Positions 1 through 6,560 of a stretch of 35,608 bases of DNA are shown in pieces. A program made the position numbers and the translations under genes. Source of the DNA: Alphaproteobacteria bacterium (GTDB lineage: Bacteria > Pseudomonadota > Alphaproteobacteria > Micavibrionales > UBA2020); NCBI GenBank assembly GCA_016794125.1, contig JAEUKT010000002.1:399240-434847 (forward strand), read 5' to 3'. Position 1 is the first letter of the stretch. Every line of letters begins with the position of its first letter. The notes under the pieces are model-generated. The model was not told the origin of the DNA and did no database searches. It saw only the letters and a program-made list of their open reading frames with translations.

Positions 1-135
1 ACACCGTTTTCGCAGCTGGATCGCGACGTTCTGATAACGATGCGCGACAAGCTGGTCGAACTGGGCGGCAGCCCGCCCGACCTTGCGCCTGAAGCACCGG
101 CGCTGAACAAACCCGTGAGAGGATTAAATCCATGA
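1..135 (+). CDS. Tandem-array small protein, copy 0 (5' truncated by window edge)
   Basis: Only the last 44 residues are present, reading in frame from base 1 to a TGA at 133-135. The segment begins TPFSQLDRDVL and ends with LNKPVRGLNP, the same C-terminal block found in the five complete genes that follow. It is therefore the 3' end of another member of the same family. The start lies outside the window. The stop overlaps the next gene's start as ATGA (132-135), which implies translational coupling. I do not recognise the family and assign no function. Confidence 0.85.
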   Translation, partial: TPFSQLDRDVLITMRDKLVELGGSPPDLAPEAPALNKPVRGLNP

Positions 136-500
136 TTTCTGCAGAAATGTGGGACGGCGATTTTGACGACCCCGCTCCCTTGCGCACGGCTGCCACTGCC
201 GCAACCCCTGTGCCGAAGGAGCCCCTGTCGCTGAAGGACGCGTTTGCGCATGTGAACAGCGTGATGGAAAACGCCGTTACGTTACGCGTTCATAACGCAG
301 GCATTTACAGCTATTACGACTTCGCGCAACGCCAGCGTACGGCGCACACAAATCCCGTGCTTGTCACGCCTTTTGCAGAACTTGACCGCGATGTGTTGAC
401 CGCCGCGCGCGACAAGCTGGTGGAACTGGGCGGCCGGCCGCCGCAATTGCCGCCCGAAGCATCGACATTGAACAAACCCGTAAGAGGATTGAACCCGTGA
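132..500 (+). CDS. Tandem-array small protein, copy 1 (122 aa, N-terminally extended)
   Basis: Unknown 122-residue protein. The start ATG at 132 overlaps the stop of the preceding paralogue. About 30 Asp/Ala/Pro-rich residues come first and are missing from the other copies. The shared pattern then follows: SLKDAF near residue 33, a variable middle, YYDF near residues 61-64, then VTPFAELDRDVL and the end block TLNKPVRGLNP. No signal peptide or membrane segment is visible, so a cytosolic protein is likely. The end block is nearly identical between copies while the middle varies, which suggests a common interaction or processing surface with a changing recognition part. That last point is inference. 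Family not recognised. Confidence 0.85.
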   Translation: MISAEMWDGDFDDPAPLRTAATAATPVPKEPLSLKDAFAHVNSVMENAVTLRVHNAGIYSYYDFAQRQRTAHTNPVLVTPFAELDRDVLTAARDKLVELGGRPPQLPPEASTLNKPVRGLNP

Positions 501-519
501 GCGCAGCGAGAAAAATATC

Positions 520-810
520 ATGAGCGACGACATTTCCCTGAAAGACAGCTTCAACGCGATGGGCGCGCGCGTACAGAACGGCTCGGTCCTATCCATGCAT
601 AACGGCGCGACATGGATTTATTACGACTTCACCAACCGCGTGCGCATGACACCGATAGAGGGCGGCCACAAAATCACGCCCTTCGCCGAACTGGACCGCG
701 AGGTGCTGGTAGCCGCGCGCGACGCGCTGATCGAGCTCGGCGGCAAGCCGCCCGCGCTGCCCGCCGAAGCATCGACGCTGAACAAGCCGGTACGCGGCCT
801 GAACCCGTAA
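520..810 (+). CDS. Tandem-array small protein, copy 2 (96 aa)
   Basis: Unknown 96-residue protein, the shortest complete copy. It starts MSDDISLKDSF, has IYYDFTNR in the middle and ITPFAELDREVL, then LIELGGKPPALP and TLNKPVRGLNP at the end. It lies 19 nt after copy 1, so the array is probably one transcript. The upstream GCGAG is only a weak ribosome-binding site. The end block differs from copy 1 by a few residues, while the first 45 residues share little beyond SLKD-F and YDF. No membrane segment or secretion signal is seen. Function unknown. Confidence 0.85.
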   Translation: MSDDISLKDSFNAMGARVQNGSVLSMHNGATWIYYDFTNRVRMTPIEGGHKITPFAELDREVLVAARDALIELGGKPPALPAEASTLNKPVRGLNP

Positions 811-822
811 AGGAACACCGCT

Positions 823-1128
823 ATGGATCTCAGCAAGGCATTCAACACCACGCAATATGCGGCGACCAACAAATCGCCCTTCGTGCTGGACCTGTATATC
901 GAAACGCGTGGCGGCAGCGTTTATAACTCGTTCGACTTCCTGACGCGCAGCATGTACACGCGCACGGGATCGAGCGAAGGCGGCGTGACCGTCACGCCGT
1001 TTGCGCAGCTGGACCGCGAAGTACTGGTCGCGATGCGCGACAAGCTGGTGGAACTGGGCGGCACGCCGCCCGACCTTGCGCCCGAAGCGCCGACGCTGAA
1101 CAAGCCGCAGCGCGGCCTGAACCCCTGA
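823..1128 (+). CDS. Tandem-array small protein, copy 3 (101 aa)
   Basis: Unknown 101-residue protein, 12 nt after copy 2, with a good ribosome-binding site (AAAGGA) ahead of the ATG. The N-terminal block is reduced to MDLSKAF. The central motif is FDF followed by an Arg/Thr stretch and EGGVTVTPFAQLDREVL. The C-terminus is LVELGGTPPDLAPEAPTLNKP ending in QRGLNP. It is closest to copy 0 and copy 5 in the linker (DLAPEAP) and in the TRTG-S-GGV stretch. This suggests stepwise duplication inside the array. No known domain recognised. Confidence 0.85.
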   Translation: MDLSKAFNTTQYAATNKSPFVLDLYIETRGGSVYNSFDFLTRSMYTRTGSSEGGVTVTPFAQLDREVLVAMRDKLVELGGTPPDLAPEAPTLNKPQRGLNP

Positions 1129-1147
1129 TGCAAGAGAGCTTTATAAT

Positions 1148-1453
1148 ATGAGCGAAGAAAAATCACTGAAAGATGCGTTCAACGGCAACCACGCCACGTC
1201 GAAATACGGCGACAGCGTGCTGCAGGCGACATCCGGCAAGATCAGCCATTTCTATGATTTCACCGCGCGCGTGCTGGTGACGCGCGCCGACTGGGGCAAT
1301 GATTATAACGTGAACACCACCCCGTTTTCACAGCTGGACCGCGACACGCTGGTGGCGGCGCGCGACCGGCTGGTCGAACTGGGCGGCACGCCGCCCGCGC
1401 TGCCCGCGGAGCCGAACACCCTGAACAAGCCGCAGCGCGGCCTGAACCCCTAA
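1148..1453 (+). CDS. Tandem-array small protein, copy 4 (101 aa)
   Basis: Unknown 101-residue protein. It begins MSEEKSLKDAFNG, has FYDFTARVLVTR in the centre, then TTPFSQLDRDTL and finishes TLNKPQRGLNP. It lies 19 nt after copy 3. Its upstream sequence AGAGAGCTTTATAAT resembles the AGGAGCTTTATAAA ahead of trcR, so the two genes may share a translation-initiation style. The middle (residues 12-40) is unlike the other copies. Function unknown. Confidence 0.85.
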   Translation: MSEEKSLKDAFNGNHATSKYGDSVLQATSGKISHFYDFTARVLVTRADWGNDYNVNTTPFSQLDRDTLVAARDRLVELGGTPPALPAEPNTLNKPQRGLNP

Positions 1454-1470
1454 CGGACAAGGAAATCCCC

Positions 1471-1773
1471 ATGTCGCTTGCCGAAGAATTCAAAAACAGC
1501 AAATATGGCCGCAAGGTGAATGATTTCGTCCTGAGCGTGAATTACGCGCTGACGCCCGACACCTCCACCAGCACCTATTACCAATACGACTTCATGGCGC
1601 GCATCCTGACGACGCGCACGGGCGGCAGCGATGGCGGCGTTGTCGTGACCCCGTTTTCGCAACTGGATCCCGAATCACTGGAGAACCTGCGCAACCGGCT
1701 GATAGAGCTAGGCGGCAAGCCGCCCCTGCTCGCCCCCACGCTGAACAAGCCGCCGCGCGGCCTGAACCCCTGA
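1471..1773 (+). CDS. Tandem-array small protein, copy 5 (100 aa, most divergent, last of array)
   Basis: Unknown 100-residue protein with an AAGGAA ribosome-binding site. It keeps YQYDFMARILTTRTGG and VVTPFSQLD. It departs from the family rule in two places: LDR(D/E) has become LDPES, and the linker before TLNKP is shortened to LLAPTLNKPPRGLNP. As the terminal copy it may be under relaxed or different selection. The next gene downstream is trcR, after a 218-bp gap with its own promoter. Function unknown. Confidence 0.85.
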   Translation: MSLAEEFKNSKYGRKVNDFVLSVNYALTPDTSTSTYYQYDFMARILTTRTGGSDGGVVVTPFSQLDPESLENLRNRLIELGGKPPLLAPTLNKPPRGLNP

Positions 1774-1815
1774 TTTATCGCGGTTTTTGGCGGCGCGACT
1801 GTGGATAAATAAGCT

Positions 1816-1844
1816 TTACTTATCTGCGCGTTATCCGTTATATT
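1816..1844 (+). promoter_or_regulatory. Candidate trcR promoter
   Basis: TTACTT at 1816-1821 and TATATT at 1839-1844 are separated by 17 bp, an acceptable sigma-70-type pair. Transcription would begin near 1851 and give a leader of about 140 nt before trcR. Judged by eye only. Confidence 0.4.
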
Positions 1845-1863
1845 TCAGGCATTCTTCCCTAAA

Positions 1864-1907
1864 ACGATTGAATGATTTTTCAATCGTCGCCCTTCCCCCG
1901 AAGGGCG
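1864..1907 (+). promoter_or_regulatory. Two adjacent hairpins in the trcR leader
   Basis: Hairpin A pairs ACGATTGA (1864-1871) with TCAATCGT (1880-1887). Hairpin B pairs CGCCCTTC (1888-1895) with GAAGGGCG (1900-1907) around a CCCC loop. Both are perfect 8-bp stems and directly abut. No T-tract follows on the plus strand, so they are not ordinary terminators. They fit a structured 5' leader. Confidence 0.5.
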
Positions 1908-1952
1908 CGCGGGCGAGAAGTGTATCTTGCGCCAAAACGCGCAGCGTTGAAC

Positions 1953-1966
1953 CGCGTATATACGCG
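1953..1966. repeat. 14-bp perfect palindrome CGCGTATATACGCG
   Basis: The palindrome is self-complementary over all 14 bases and sits 26 bp upstream of the trcR start codon. It could be a protein-binding site, or a stem that affects translation of trcR. No known consensus is recognised. Confidence 0.5.
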
Positions 1967-1991
1967 CAGAAATTTAAAGGAGCTTTATAAA

Positions 1992-2687
1992 ATGGCCTAT
2001 CCCCTGATGCCCAAAGCGACCGCCGCCTGGCTGGTCGATAACACCGCCCTCACCTTTGACCAGATCGCCGAATTCTGCGGGCTGCACCCGCTGGAAGTGC
2101 AGGCGCTGGCGGATGGCGAAGTGAATTCGGGCATCATGGGCACCAGCCCGCTGATGAACGGCGAGCTGACGCAGGAAGAAATCGACCGCTGCGAAAAGAA
2201 CACCAACGCCAAGCTGAAGATGATGAAGAACGACCTGCCGAAGCCCCGCGCCCGTTCCAAGGGCCCGCGCTACACGCCGGTCACCAAGCGCGCGGAAAAA
2301 CCGAACGCCGTCGCCTACCTGCTGAAGCAATACCCGCAGCTGGCCGATGTGCAAATCGCGAAACTGGTGGGATCGACCAAGCCGACCGTCGATGCGATCC
2401 GCGCCAAGACGCATCCGCAAAGCTCGACCATCAAGCCCGTTGACCCCGTGTCGATCGGCCTTTGCACCGCCGAAGAACTGGAAAAAGCCGTGCGCAAGGC
2501 GACCCGCCGCGTGGAGCGCGAAGCGAAAGGCGGCGCGCCCGCCCCGACCGTTTTCGGCAACCCGTTTGCCAAGAAAAACGCGGCAGCATCGCCCGCCGAT
2601 GCGTATGATGCGGATGACGAAGAGCTCGACGATAACGATGCGGAAGAAGCGCAAGGCGAAAACATGCCCGAAACCGGCACGCATTGA
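1992..2687 (+). CDS. trcR: TrcR, cell-cycle transcriptional regulator (DUF1013)
   Basis: A 231-residue match to the alphaproteobacterial DUF1013/TrcR family, recognised from the N-terminus MAYPLMPKATAAWLVDNTAL and the following FCGLHPLEVQALADGEV. Residues 21-42 and about 104-127 (QLADVQIAKLVGSTKPTVDAI) both look like helix-turn-helix units. The middle is basic (residues 60-83). The tail (about 190-231) is acidic and low in complexity. In this family the protein acts in the cytosol as a DNA-binding cell-cycle regulator. I chose the ATG at 1992 because it has AAAGGAG 8 nt upstream and matches the family N-terminus. An in-frame ATG at 1872 would add 40 residues of unlikely sequence and run through the leader hairpins. 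The gene has its own promoter and a strong terminator. Confidence 0.92.
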   Translation: MAYPLMPKATAAWLVDNTALTFDQIAEFCGLHPLEVQALADGEVNSGIMGTSPLMNGELTQEEIDRCEKNTNAKLKMMKNDLPKPRARSKGPRYTPVTKRAEKPNAVAYLLKQYPQLADVQIAKLVGSTKPTVDAIRAKTHPQSSTIKPVDPVSIGLCTAEELEKAVRKATRRVEREAKGGAPAPTVFGNPFAKKNAAASPADAYDADDEELDDNDAEEAQGENMPETGTH

Positions 2688-2705
2688 TCTGCCGTTTTGA
2701 CCAAT

Positions 2706-2737
2706 AAAAAAGGCGTCCTGCGAGGGACGCCTTTTTT
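2706..2737. terminator. Bidirectional intrinsic terminator between trcR and the DUF465 gene
   Basis: A 13-bp perfect stem pairs AAAAAAGGCGTCC (2706-2718) with GGACGCCTTTTTT (2725-2737) around a 6-nt loop. Flanking A6 and T6 make it usable in both directions, and it lies between converging genes. Confidence 0.9.
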
Positions 2738-2754
2738 ATTTGATATGCCGGGCT

Positions 2755-2922
2755 TTAACCGGTGGCGCGGATACGCTCGATTTCCTCTTTCACATGGAGC
2801 TTTTGCTCTTTCATGCGGCGGATCGCGTGTTCGTTGCGCGCGGCATGCAGGGATTCCTTGTGGATTTTCGCGTCGAGGTCGGCGTGGCGTTTTTGCAGCG
2901 CTTTCAGATGTGCTTCTACCAT
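2755..2922 (-). CDS. DUF465 / YdcH-family small coiled-coil protein
   Basis: A 55-residue charged, helical protein: MVEAHLKALQKRHADLD at the N-terminus and a Lys/Glu-rich HVKEEIERIR end. This length and heptad pattern match the DUF465 (YdcH) family, small cytosolic proteins of unknown role that form coiled coils. The start at 2922 is preceded by AAGGAG with 8-nt spacing. A longer reading from 2955 adds eleven residues without a better ribosome-binding site. The gene stands alone between the shared terminator and an AT-rich upstream region (2923-3033), which probably holds its promoter. Confidence 0.85.
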   Translation of the reverse strand: MVEAHLKALQKRHADLDAKIHKESLHAARNEHAIRRMKEQKLHVKEEIERIRATG

Positions 2923-3033
2923 ATCAATCACTCCTTCGATCAAGTTTAAGTACAATCATATTTTCAAATGATACAGGAATCATTTTATCACCATTAAATT
3001 TATAAAAAATTAAACGGTTATATGACGGAAATG

Positions 3034-3753
3034 TCAGGGAATTTTAGCGGCGATAAAATCGCGCAGCACATGCGCGGTATCTATGGGCTTCTCGACCATC
3101 GGGGTATGGCCGCAATCTTTCATCACACTGAATTCCGCACCGGGAATCATCTTTGCCAGTGCTTCCGCATCGGCCGTTTTCACCATCTTGTCCTGATCGC
3201 CGGAAACGACCAGCGCGGGAATTTTCACGGATTTTGCAAGCGCTTCGCCATCGAGGAAATTGTTACAGGCCGCGAGTCCGGCGCCCACCGCTTCGGGGTT
3301 CGCGCCATGCATGATGGATGACAGGACCGTGCGCACGGCGCCCACCTGCGGATGCCCCGCAAAAATGCCCCATTTCACGATCATGCCAATCGCATCGTTC
3401 GGCGTCTCGCGCGCGGTTTTCAAAAGGTCGGCATTCACCGGCATTTTGACGGCCGCGCCCACCAGCACGATGCCCTTCACCTGCGGCGCGTCGCAGGCGG
3501 CCAGCGCGACCAGCGCGCCCATCGAATGACCCACCAGCACCACATCGTCCGGGCCGTTTTCAAGGCGCGATTTCACCCATGCCGCCATGCCCGCGATATC
3601 GGTCAGCAGTGCGGAATCCGCCTTTGCGTCGTGCCCCGGCAATGTCAGCGCGCGGAAGGAATGTTCCAGCAGATGCGGCGCCATACCGCCGAACACCGCG
3701 CCGGTCATGCCCGCGCCATGCAGCGCCACGATTGTTTTTCTGTTTGTGCCCAT
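3034..3753 (-). CDS. Alpha/beta hydrolase
   Basis: A 239-residue alpha/beta-hydrolase-fold enzyme, probably a cytosolic esterase or related hydrolase of unknown substrate. Visible features are an oxyanion-hole HGAG (residues 12-15), the nucleophile elbow GHSMG (75-79, Ser77), SGDQD with the acid (Asp186 or Asp188) and CGHTPM with His216. The region between residues 95 and 170 forms the expected small helical cap. The ATG at 3753 is preferred. A GTG at 3834 would place the upstream terminator inside the gene and add an unlikely Pro/Phe-rich leader. No Shine-Dalgarno precedes the ATG, but a perfect TATAAT ends 7 nt before it, so the mRNA may be leaderless. Confidence 0.85.
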   Translation of the reverse strand: MGTNRKTIVALHGAGMTGAVFGGMAPHLLEHSFRALTLPGHDAKADSALLTDIAGMAAWVKSRLENGPDDVVLVGHSMGALVALAACDAPQVKGIVLVGAAVKMPVNADLLKTARETPNDAIGMIVKWGIFAGHPQVGAVRTVLSSIMHGANPEAVGAGLAACNNFLDGEALAKSVKIPALVVSGDQDKMVKTADAEALAKMIPGAEFSVMKDCGHTPMVEKPIDTAHVLRDFIAAKIP

Positions 3754-3760
3754 AGGGGAG

Positions 3761-3766
3761 ATTATA
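3761..3766 (-). promoter_or_regulatory. -10 box of a probable leaderless promoter (hydrolase gene)
   Basis: On the minus strand TATAAT lies 7 nt before the hydrolase ATG, which puts the expected start of transcription at the A of the ATG. The -35 position (around 3784-3789) falls in the T-tract of the upstream terminator and has no good TTGACA. Confidence 0.45.
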
Positions 3767-3780
3767 TGGCCGAACGGCAC

Positions 3781-3810
3781 AAAAAAAAACCGCCCTCTTG
3801 AGAAGGGCGG
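3781..3810 (-). terminator. Intrinsic terminator of the Na/Pi cotransporter transcript
   Basis: Read on the minus strand, CCGCCCT pairs with AGGGCGG (3804-3810 and 3790-3796 in plus coordinates) around a 7-nt loop, followed by nine T. It ends transcription coming from the gene at 4000-5670. Confidence 0.85.
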
Positions 3811-3910
3811 GGTGAAGACGTCACGAGGAGGCACAGATGAAGGTCAAAATTCCGTGGAACCAGTCTTGTTCCTAGTTCCAGAATAGCGCGCCACGGTTAA
3901 GGACAGGTTA

Positions 3911-4000
3911 ACGCCCCCAAGGGGTGGTTTAATCCTTGGGTAACTAAGGTTTATCAGGTTGTAAATATTCAGGAAAATGGTGTTAAGAACGACTCTTAAC
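3911..4000. repeat. Small inverted repeats downstream of the cotransporter gene
   Basis: The 246-bp gap 3754-3999 also holds CCCAAGG/CCTTGGG with an 11-nt loop (about 3914-3938). GTTAAGA (3982-3988)/TCTTAAC (3994-4000) abuts the stop codon of the cotransporter gene. Neither has a good T-tract. They may protect the 3' end of the mRNA or be incidental. No ORF is supported here. Confidence 0.4.
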
Positions 4001-5670
4001 TAGACTTTTTTCTCGGGCGCGGGCTTCTTGGCGCGCGGTTTCGTGGTGCGCAGGCGAGTCGTTTTCAGCTCGTTCGCTTCCTCCAGGATCGGATAGGCGA
4101 TGAGCGAGACATACGAATTGATGCGGCGCAGGTCGCGCAGGATATCGAGGTGCAGCGAGGACGTCGCGATGGTTTCGGCAACGCCCTGGCTCAGGCGTTT
4201 AAAGTGGCTTTCCGCCGCCATCATTTCCTGGTTGCGCAGCACGACTTTTTCTTCGAACAGTTTGCGCGCCATTTTCACGTCGCCGGTCATGAAGACGTTC
4301 TGCGCAAGGTTCATGTTGTCCATGACGCGGTGGTGCAGGTCGGAAATTTCCGAGAAACCCTGACGGGAGAAATTGTCCTGGTTGCGGATTTTCTTCGACG
4401 CCATTTCCATCAGGTTTTTGTCGATGATGTCGCCAATATGCTCAAGATTGGTCGAGAAGGTCAGGATCTGCATGTACCGCTTGCTCTCGTGCTTGTCGAG
4501 CGGGTGCGACGACAGGCGGGCAAGGTAGTTCTTGATCGCTTCGTACAGGCTGTCGACGATCGCTTCCTGATCGCGGATGCCTTGGACTAAATGGGTATTG
4601 TTGGTGCGGAACGCCTCCAGCGTGTCGCGCATCATGCGCTGCACGACATCGGATACGCGCAGGGTTTCGCGCGCGACGCAGGCAAGCGCGGCGGGCGGCG
4701 TCGCGAAGGCCGTGGGGTCGAGGTAGCGGGGCAGGCTTTCGTCTTCCTCCCGCGCGCGGTCGGGCAGGATGATTTCCGACAGCTTCGTCATCGGCCCGAT
4801 AAAGGGCAGGAAGCCCAGCGCGATGGCGATGTTGAAGAAGGTATGGAAGTTGACCAGCTGGCGCGCGGGGTCGGGATCGAGATGCGCGATGAAGGGCGCC
4901 ACAATGGTCGCCATGAAGGGCAGGAAAATGACCGCGCCGATGCCGCGCGTCAGCAGGTTTCCTAATGGAACACGACGGCCGGCAGGGATATCACGCAAGG
5001 TCATGATGACGGGCGCAATCGCGCCGCCGATATTCGCGCCGAGGACGAGGATAAGCCCGAGGCCGACGGGGATCACGCCCGCCTGCACGAAAGACATAAA
5101 CAGCAAAACGGTGCCAAGGCTGGAATGCACCAGCCATGTGAACAGTGCGGCGATGACGATCGCAAGGATCGGCTGGGTCGCCAGCGGCTCGATCAGCACC
5201 TTCAGGCCCTCTTCCTGCCCGATGGGGGATGCCACGTCGCGGATGATGCCAAGCGAGATAAAGATGAGCGCAAGCCCGACCAAGGCGCGACCGATATGCT
5301 TGTAATGGCTTTCGTCCCAGACCTTGGTGACGATATAGCCCGTGAACAACAGCACCGGCACCAGCCATTTGATGTCGAAAGAAATGATCTGCGCCGCGAC
5401 CGTGGTGCCCACATCCGCGCCCAGCATCACGGCGATCGCGGAAGTGATGGTGATGACGTTGCGCGCCGCAAACGAGCTGACGATCATGCTGGCCGCGGTC
5501 GAGGATTGCAGCAGCGCCGCCACGATGATGCCCGTGCCGAACGCCTTGAAACGGTTGGAGGTGGAGTTCGAGATAATGCGGCGCAGCGTCGTGCCGAAGG
5601 CGCGGTTCAGCCCCGTCGAGACCATCCCCACGCCCCACAGCAGGAGGCAGACGCCCCCGATGATGTGCAA
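4000..5670 (-). CDS. Na+/phosphate cotransporter (NptA/PhoU type)
   Basis: A 556-residue inner-membrane protein of the Na/Pi-cotransporter II family with a C-terminal PhoU-like domain. It is predicted to import phosphate with sodium. The family's paired signature is present: QSSTAAS (residues 55-61) in the first half and HSSLGT (182-187) in the inverted second half, plus GADVGTT and GANIGG loops. About eight hydrophobic segments fill residues 1-310. Residues about 330-530 are helical with PhoU-like charged repeats, and the tail is Lys/Pro-rich. No ATG is available: the frame is closed by a TAA ten codons upstream of the TTG at 5670, so TTG is the likely start. It is followed by a strong terminator at 3781-3810. 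Substrate specificity is inferred from the family. Confidence 0.88.
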   Translation of the reverse strand: MHIIGGVCLLLWGVGMVSTGLNRAFGTTLRRIISNSTSNRFKAFGTGIIVAALLQSSTAASMIVSSFAARNVITITSAIAVMLGADVGTTVAAQIISFDIKWLVPVLLFTGYIVTKVWDESHYKHIGRALVGLALIFISLGIIRDVASPIGQEEGLKVLIEPLATQPILAIVIAALFTWLVHSSLGTVLLFMSFVQAGVIPVGLGLILVLGANIGGAIAPVIMTLRDIPAGRRVPLGNLLTRGIGAVIFLPFMATIVAPFIAHLDPDPARQLVNFHTFFNIAIALGFLPFIGPMTKLSEIILPDRAREEDESLPRYLDPTAFATPPAALACVARETLRVSDVVQRMMRDTLEAFRTNNTHLVQGIRDQEAIVDSLYEAIKNYLARLSSHPLDKHESKRYMQILTFSTNLEHIGDIIDKNLMEMASKKIRNQDNFSRQGFSEISDLHHRVMDNMNLAQNVFMTGDVKMARKLFEEKVVLRNQEMMAAESHFKRLSQGVAETIATSSLHLDILRDLRRINSYVSLIAYPILEEANELKTTRLRTTKPRAKKPAPEKKV

Positions 5671-5722
5671 TATGATATGTGACGCGTCGATGGCCGCTTA
5701 CTCCGAAGTAATAAAATCTCTC

Positions 5723-5745
5723 ACCGGTAAATCCCGGTTTTTTTT
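5723..5745 (+). terminator. Weak terminator-like hairpin, plus strand
   Basis: ACCGG (5723-5727) pairs with CCGGT (5734-5738), followed by T8. No plus-strand gene lies upstream. It could stop antisense transcription or be chance. Confidence 0.25.
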
Positions 5746-5755
5746 CTTACACACC

Positions 5756-5778
5756 CGCCGCCAATATTTTGGTCGGCG
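5756..5778 (-). terminator. Hairpin just after petC
   Basis: CGCCGCCAA pairs with TTGG-T-CGGCG through one bulged base, giving a 9-bp stem with a 4-nt loop 7 bp after the petC stop. No T-tract follows on the minus strand, so it is more likely a 3'-end stabiliser or attenuator than a classic terminator. Confidence 0.4.
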
Positions 5779-5784
5779 AAATTT

Positions 5785-6543
5785 CTAGTGGATATCCGCC
5801 CAGAGCTTGCGCTTGGCCGCGAGCATGATGCCGCAGAAGGCGAGCATGAAGATCATGACCTTGAGGCCCATACCCTTGCGCTGCTCCATATGCGGTTCTG
5901 CCGCCCATGCCAGGAACTGCGTCACGTCGCGTGCCTGCTGTTCCAGCGTGTTGGCCGTGCCGTCGGTATAGGTGACCTGGCCTTCGCTGAGCGGTTTTGC
6001 CATCGCGATCTGGTGGCCGGCGAAATATTTGTTGTAGTTCAGGCCGGGCATCAGGTCGAACCCTGCCGGCTTTTCCTCGTAACCGGTCAGGATGCCGTAG
6101 ATGTAATCGTCGCCGTGTTCGCGCGCCTTGGACAGCAGCGACATATCGGGGGGCAATGCGCCGCCGTTGGCCGCGCGCGCCGCCTTGTCGTTCGGGAAGG
6201 GCGAATGGAAACGGTCGGCCGGGCGGCCGGGGCGTTCGAACATTTCGCCGTCGTCATTCGGGCCGTCGGGGATCTGGTATTCCGCCGCCACCGTTTTCAC
6301 CTGCTCGGGCGTATAGCCCAGCTGGGTCAGGTCGCGATACGAAACCAGTTTCATGGAATGGCAGGCCGCGCAGACTTCCTTATAGACCTGGAAACCGCGC
6401 TGCAGCGCCGCCTTGTCATACGTGCCGAACACGCCCTGATGCGGCCATTTCTGGTGCGGGGGCGCTTCCGCTTCGGAAGCAAAGGCGGGGTTGGCGGCGG
6501 AGATCACCGCCGCGACAGCCAGCATGGAGAGGGTTTTTTTCAT
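5785..6543 (-). CDS. petC: Cytochrome c1 of the bc1 complex
   Basis: A 252-residue membrane-anchored c-type cytochrome, the electron carrier of complex III between the Rieske protein and soluble cytochrome c. Residues 1-23 form a Sec signal peptide ending FAS. The haem site is CAACH (C58, C61, H62). The sixth ligand is probably M181 in HQIAMAKPL, followed by the family's VTYTDGT. A C-terminal transmembrane helix (about 225-243) anchors it, with a basic end on the cytoplasmic side. The start at 6543 has GGAG 9 nt upstream. It is the last gene of petA-petB-petC, 17 bp after petB. Confidence 0.95.
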   Translation of the reverse strand: MKKTLSMLAVAAVISAANPAFASEAEAPPHQKWPHQGVFGTYDKAALQRGFQVYKEVCAACHSMKLVSYRDLTQLGYTPEQVKTVAAEYQIPDGPNDDGEMFERPGRPADRFHSPFPNDKAARAANGGALPPDMSLLSKAREHGDDYIYGILTGYEEKPAGFDLMPGLNYNKYFAGHQIAMAKPLSEGQVTYTDGTANTLEQQARDVTQFLAWAAEPHMEQRKGMGLKVMIFMLAFCGIMLAAKRKLWADIH

Positions 6544-6560
6544 TTTTATATTCTCCGCTT

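Larger units (their letters stand above)
1..1773 (+). repeat. Tandem gene array: six paralogous small CDSs
   Basis: Six head-to-tail genes of about 300 bp share a common 3' half. It encodes TPF-[AS]-[QE]-LDR-[DE], R-[DN]-x-L-[VI]-ELGG-x-PP-x-L and LNKP-x-RGLNP, while the 5' halves diverge. Spacing is a 4-nt overlap for the first pair and 12-19 nt for the rest. Array length is a lower limit because the first copy is cut by the window edge. Confidence 0.85.

Noticed and set aside
1..1773. CRISPR-like or non-coding repeat array
   Set aside because: The repeated units are about 300-bp open frames with start codons and ribosome-binding sites, and the conservation is at protein level.
1787..1990. 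Small plus-strand open frame between the array and trcR
   Set aside because: It starts at a TTG with no ribosome-binding site and crosses the predicted promoter and hairpins. The translation has no family character.
1872..1991. Extended trcR start adding 40 residues
   Set aside because: The added residues are unlike the family, and the internal ATG has an excellent ribosome-binding site.
1974..2684. A 236-codon minus-strand open frame opposite trcR
   Set aside because: Shadow frame with low-complexity Arg/Gly/His content and no ribosome-binding site; trcR itself is a clear family match.
3754..3834. GTG start for the hydrolase at 3834
   Set aside because: It would put a strong minus-strand terminator inside the coding sequence and adds a Pro/Phe-rich stretch unlike the family.
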